Source: Cyanoderma ruficeps (taxonomy: Eukaryota; Chordata; Aves; Passeriformes; Timaliidae). From it: a DNA stretch of 64,000 nt. A program made the translations under genes and the position numbers. The notes beneath the pieces were generated by a model. The model was not told the origin of the DNA. It ran no database searches and worked only from the letters and a program-made list of their open reading frames with translations. The stretch covers positions 16,100,599 to 16,164,598 of the forward strand of contig VZDJ01007755.1 in assembly GCA_008694505.1 (NCBI GenBank). Direction: 5' to 3'. Shown here in pieces: positions 60,201-64,000 of this stretch. Position 1 is the stretch's first letter, and each line of letters opens with the position of its first letter.

Positions 60201-63200
60201 GCTGAGGATGAACATCTATATAAACGGTTAATAGCTGATAACCCTGATGACTTTAACTTCTGAAAAATAAAGTTGTTGCCAAATATTCAATGTCCAAAGC
60301 CTATTTGATGCTGAAACAGTCTGGCAAGCATGATAATAAAGTTGGTACACCATGTACTGCAATGGCTCTCTAAGAGGTACTCAGTCTTGAAATGGACTGT
60401 CTAGTCCTTTGTCAAAATCAGATGTTTTTCGAGAACAATACATTTGGGTTGTATTTTGATTTTGTAGCAAGCTTAAAGCATTAATTCAGTCTTTCTGTTC
60501 TTTTTGCAGTAACCTTTAGTAAAATTGAGGCACTTGAAAGTCATATACGGTCTACAAGTTGAAAGGACCTTAAATGCTTTTTCATAGCTTTCCCTGAAAA
60601 TATTAGAAAATATTAGATAATGTTTCCTGTCAAGCAGAAAAGTAGGTTCTAGCATAGTGCACATTTGGCTGGCTTTCTCAGAGCAAGGTAGTTGTAACAA
60701 AGCATTGCAACCTTGAATACTATAAATACAACTGAAAACATTAGTTCACTATCCTAAGATGTTTCTACTTGAAAACTCTTAAGTATGTTCCTGGAACTTG
60801 GCGAGTCTGTAATATTGGAAATACTTGGAATGCTTACTCAAATTATAACATTGGTTTAATGGCTCTTCCCAGCAATGTACAATGCCTGCAAAGATGTGGA
60901 GGCTCCATCCAGCAATGTTAAAGCACTGGGGTTGCTGTGTGGGAAGGATGCCAGGGACTGCAATGCCACCAACTGGATTGAGTACATGTTTAATAAAGAC
61001 AATGGACAAACTCCTTTCAGCATAATTCCAATCTTTTCAGGTAAGAAACTGAATACCCCTTGCCTTTGAAGCTCCGGTCTGGCTGCTATGGTGAGAACAT
61101 TGATTTTTAAACAGCTGCCCAGCAATGAAAGCCTGCAATATGAGATTAGCTTAATATTTTTATTTTTTTTTTCTGCTTGGAAACCATACTTTGTGCTTTT
61201 TTTCTATACAGCTTCTTACTGTAGAAATCTCTAAAGCTCAATGATGGGCTGATGCTAGTCAACTGGCTACTTTTACCTTGGGAAATGAGCAGTACCCTCA
61301 TCCTTGAGGATTTCTTTAACAGGAAATTATTGTTGTACATTTCACAATGTGAATAGATAAGGGGAATGACAAATCATTGCTGGGATGATAGAAGTATGTG
61401 CTTATTACTTTCACAGACTGAAGTGTTATGGACATGACCAATCATTTAATTATTAGACAACTGTCAACAGTTGGTACCTGCTGTGGAAAAGGCAGTGGAT
61501 TCTTATCTGTAAGACCAAGAAATGCTGCTCTACATAGGGGCTGTGGGCTTTCGTATAAAGGGTTAACTCCCTTAACTGGGAAGGTCTGAATTTTTCCTGG
61601 TAGTGAACTGGCTCTGCAATTTGTGATTTGTCATAGATGTTCCTGTCCATGGAATGAACCCTATGAATAACGCTACCAAAGGCTGCAATGAGTCCATGGA
61701 TGATTCGACAGGGCCATGCAGCTGTCAGGACTGCTCAATTGTTTGTGGTCCAAAACCTCAACCCCCTCCATTGCCTCCTCCTTGGCTGCTGTTTGGTTTG
61801 GATGCGGTGTATGTCATCATGTGGATCTCATACATGGGCTTTCTACTCATATTTTTTGCACTAGTTTTTGGAGTCTGGTGTTACAGGTAAAGCATTCAAA
61901 ATTCTGAGCTCTTCAAGTCACTTGTTTATCCCTGAGAGTTTCTTTACCTTGGTCAGATGCTTATGTCGTGACTACTTCATCCAGCCAAAAGTCATGTTCT
62001 GTAGCAGATACCACATCTGCTTACAGGAAGTGTTTTAATAGCTAAAACCATCTGGTAGAAAGTGGTTTCAGAAGTTGGTTTAGTTGTTGCACATCTGTCG
62101 TAGCATTCCTAGCTACAGAATCACATACACTGTTCTTCAACTTTCATAACTAAGTATGCAGAAGCCTGGGAAAACACGCGTTCATAACAAAACAGTCCCC
62201 ATTGCAAATTACATCATGAATACTTTTTCATAGTCTCCTATTTTGAAAAATCTAAGTGAAAGCTGATCTTCCAGTAATTATATCATATCACCCTTGATAA
62301 CATGGCTGGAGCACCTCTCCTATGAAGACAGGCTGAGAGAGTTGGGGCTGTTCATTCTGGAGAAGAAAAGGCTCTAGGGATTCCTTGCAGCACCTTCCTG
62401 TACCTGAAGGGGGCCTACAAGTGAGCTGGAGAGGGACTTTTTACAAGGGGTTGTAGTGACAGGACAAGGGAAAATGGTCTTGAGCTAAGGGAGAGTAGAT
62501 GAGGATTAGATATTAAAAACAAATTCTGTACTATAGGGGTGGTGAGTCAGTGGAAGAGGTTACCCAGAGAACTTGTGGACTCCCCACACCTGGAGGTGTT
62601 CAAGGCCAGACTTGATGGGGCTCTAAGTAAACTGATCTAGTGAAAGGTGTCCCTGCCTATGGCAGGGGAGTTGGAATTAGATGGTCTTTAAGGTTTGTGT
62701 CCAACCCAAACCACTCTGATTCTATAATTGTTCAGTTATGATCAGAAAACTGAAATTGCTCTGTAATTAAGTCTGTGTGGAAAAGGATGGTGGGTATGAC
62801 AGTTTATGACATACCTTAGTGGTCAACATGAAACGGTAGGTGTGTTTGAGATGTCTGGTTCATATTTCTAATGTAAAAATCTCCTGCAAATATCAACTTA
62901 GGATAAATTTAAAGAGATTCTCTGTGATGTTAATGCTAATGATCTTCTAAATGTGCACAAAGGACCTGTGCTTGATGTAAGCTGGAAAGGTTTATCAAGA
63001 CAGCTGACATGGCTGTATGTTGTTCCAAAGGATCACAAAGCTGGAGATTGTTGTACTAAGAGTACAGATGCCTTTTTGGACAAGCAGGATAACACAGCTT
63101 CTTGCCTTGCAGGAGGCGGCACTTTGTCTCGGAGTACACCCCAATTGACAGCAATGTAGCCTTTTCTGGGAATTCCCATCGTGACAATGGTATGTCTGGG

Positions 63201-64000
63201 ATAAGAGTAATAGGTTTATTACAAACTCAGCTTAAGTGCATCCCTTTCCTATGGATGGGCTCTGGGGTTTTAGCTTTATTAGGCTAGAAGTCCATTCTTA
63301 GAGGGCCTTTAGCCTTTTGGCCAGCATCTCTCTTTTAGAGTAGTAGTTACCCCTGTTTTACTGGATGCTGAAAGCCCTGGGTACCCTTCATGGATCTAAC
63401 TAAGCTCCAAGGAAGTTCTGGAGGGCTTTGTTGTAGGGGTATAGGGAGGGCAACATGATGCTAAAATCAGTTTGATCATGCTTTGACTCATCCATGTATC
63501 CATTTAAAGCCTGCTAGGAAAAAAACTGTAGTTTAACTTGTGTAGCAGCTGAGGTAGCTTGTTTTGTTGCTTATATATCTTTTAGCTGCTTCTTCCTTTA
63601 TTTAGTACACCTGCTGTTGTCAAAGGCAACCTTACATTACAAGGGGCAATGTAGGTACAGGCTTTTTCTGCCCTTTGGCCTCAGTAAGGGATTGGTCCCA
63701 GGGTCTGTCTGTCAGTGGAGACATAGCTTCTGGTGCTTCCTAAAAACAGAAGTGGAATAAAATTTCGTCTTTCTGAATGGACTCCAAGAAAATGCTGCTT
63801 AACTTTCTGAAACATTTACTCTTTGCTTCTTGCTCTTGCAGGAAACGTTACCTGTGGTGAAAGGCTTGGTGAAAGGTTTGAGAATGGCCTGAGGATGACA
63901 TTTACATCATGGGGGGCTTTCTGTGTCAGAAATCCACGTCCTGTTATCCTCTTCTCTGTGGTCTTCGTTGCAATGTGCTGCTCAGGATTTGTCTATATTA
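51158..64000 (+). CDS. NPC1: NPC1, NPC intracellular cholesterol transporter 1 (5' part: exons 1-8, cut by window edge)
   Basis: The exons are 51158-51235, 57791-57913, 59099-59205, 59798-59973, 60873-61040, 61637-61886, 63113-63189 and 63842-64000 (open). All junctions are GT-AG and the frames join without a stop to give 379 residues. Visible in order are: a signal peptide (about 1-26, with a FLVLLLLL core); a cysteine-rich luminal N-terminal domain (about 27-255) with sequons at N77, N129, N144, N192, N229 and N235; a proline-rich linker (about 256-267, [10 protein letters not shown]); TM1 (about 272-299); a cytosolic loop; and the start of TM2 (about 361-379). From family knowledge, the N-terminal domain takes cholesterol from NPC2 in late endosomes and lysosomes for export, and the sterol-sensing domain lies downstream of this window. 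The start is supported by a full Kozak context and by the signal peptide. Confidence 0.97.
51236..57790 (+). other. NPC1: NPC1 intron 1
   Basis: A 6.6-kb intron. Its first 400 bp continue the CpG island. The rest is AT-rich without a recognised repeat or gene. First-intron regulatory elements are plausible but not visible. Confidence 0.85.
57791..57913 (+). CDS. NPC1: NPC1 coding exon 2 (residues 27-67)
   Basis: The exon is 123 nt, phase 0, following TGATTAG and ending at GTGAGC. It encodes [18 protein letters not shown]..., ending in [10 protein letters not shown]. This is the hallmark start of the NPC1 N-terminal domain, with its first three cysteines (C32, C38, C49). Confidence 0.97.
59099..59205 (+). 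CDS. NPC1: NPC1 coding exon 3 (residues 68-103)
   Basis: The exon is 107 nt, ending in phase 2, with acceptor CATGCAG and donor GTATGC. It encodes [20 protein letters not shown]..., which contains three cysteines and the N77 sequon. Confidence 0.96.
59798..59973 (+). CDS. NPC1: NPC1 coding exon 4 (residues 103-161)
   Basis: The exon is 176 nt, with acceptor TACCCAG and donor GTGAGT. It encodes [20 protein letters not shown]..., ending in [14 protein letters not shown]. It contains four cysteines and the N129 and N144 sequons. It is part of the cholesterol-binding pocket region by family knowledge. Confidence 0.97.
60873..61040 (+). CDS. NPC1: NPC1 coding exon 5 (residues 162-217)
   Basis: The exon is 168 nt, phase 1 at both ends, with acceptor TCCCAG and donor GTAAGA. 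It encodes [20 protein letters not shown]..., then a [13 protein letters not shown] segment and FSIIPIFS. Exons 4 and 5 together carry the substrate-facing part of the N-terminal domain. Confidence 0.97.
61637..61886 (+). CDS. NPC1: NPC1 coding exon 6 (residues 218-301; linker and TM1)
   Basis: The exon is 250 nt, with acceptor GTCATAG and donor GTAAAG. It holds the end of the cysteine-rich domain ([11 protein letters not shown]), a proline-rich linker, and a membrane segment of about 28 residues starting at LDAVYVIMW and ending at VFGVWC. N229 and N235 are potential glycosylation sites. Confidence 0.97.
62302..62728 (+). mobile_element. CR1 LINE 3' fragment in NPC1 intron 6
   Basis: CR1 signatures are present in order: TGGAGCACCTCTCCTATGAA, GGCTGAGAGAGTTGGGGCTG, a GTGGACTCCCC-like block, and GATGGTCTTTAAGG with the CCAACCCAAACC and ATTCTAT end. 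The reading frame is broken. It is in sense orientation to NPC1. Confidence 0.92.
63113..63189 (+). CDS. NPC1: NPC1 coding exon 7 (residues 301-326)
   Basis: The exon is 77 nt, with acceptor CTTGCAG and donor GTATGT. It encodes a basic start right after TM1 (RRRHF), fitting the cytosolic positive-inside rule, and then [15 protein letters not shown]. Confidence 0.95.
63842..64000 (+). CDS. NPC1: NPC1 coding exon 8 (residues 327-379, truncated by window end)
   Basis: The exon has acceptor CTTGCAG and stays open to the last base. It encodes an amphipathic loop ([20 protein letters not shown]) and the hydrophobic start of TM2. The donor lies beyond the window. Confidence 0.94.

Larger units (their letters stand above)
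57914..63841 (+). other. NPC1: NPC1 introns 2-7
   Basis: The introns are 57914-59098, 59206-59797, 59974-60872, 61041-61636, 61887-63112 and 63190-63841 (0.6-1.2 kb). Only intron 6 carries a recognised transposon (CR1 at 62302-62728). Confidence 0.85.

Noticed and set aside
1..64000. CRISPR arrays, tRNA or rRNA genes, bacterial operons, phage or defence systems
   Set aside because: None is visible. The sequence is a typical vertebrate genic region with large introns and LINE/LTR repeats.

Overview
The window is vertebrate nuclear DNA, almost certainly from a bird. It holds intron-rich genes with GT-AG splice junctions, two CpG-island promoters, several chicken-repeat-1 (CR1) LINE 3' fragments, and one solo endogenous-retrovirus LTR. 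CR1 as the dominant interspersed repeat, together with compact introns, points to Aves. I cannot name the order or species. I see no bacterial-type operon, CRISPR array or rRNA/tRNA gene.

Layout. Positions 1 to about 12,015 are a gene-free, AT-rich flank with a possible ancient MIR-like SINE remnant and simple repeats. Positions 12,149-39,579 (+) carry a complete ANKRD29 gene: ten coding exons, all in phase 0, giving 301 codons. Exons 3-7 and 9 are each exactly 99 nt, one 33-residue ankyrin repeat per exon. The start lies in a CpG island at about 12,020-12,420. The 3' UTR begins at 39,580 and crosses a small CpG-rich patch. Positions from about 41,400 to 50,140 are intergenic and contain a 344-bp solo LTR with a 6-bp target-site duplication, and a CR1 fragment. 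Positions 50,140-51,660 are a strong CpG island that carries a 43-bp minisatellite. From 51,158 (+) to the window edge are the first eight coding exons of NPC1: signal peptide, cysteine-rich N-terminal sterol-binding domain, proline-rich linker, TM1, and the start of TM2. The gene runs off the right edge.

From established knowledge of vertebrate synteny, NPC1, ANKRD29 and LAMA3 are neighbours in mammals. The tandem same-strand order here fits that block, and it suggests that the left flank leads towards LAMA3, although no LAMA3 exon is visible. The two genes have separate promoters and no known shared pathway. NPC1 is the late-endosomal/lysosomal cholesterol exporter. ANKRD29 is an all-ankyrin protein of poorly defined function.

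I found no clear evidence of a new biological system. The items most worth checking are the GC-box minisatellite in the NPC1 promoter, the solo LTR between the genes, the CpG patch in the ANKRD29 3' UTR, the pyrimidine-biased tract in ANKRD29 intron 1, and two unexplained open frames.
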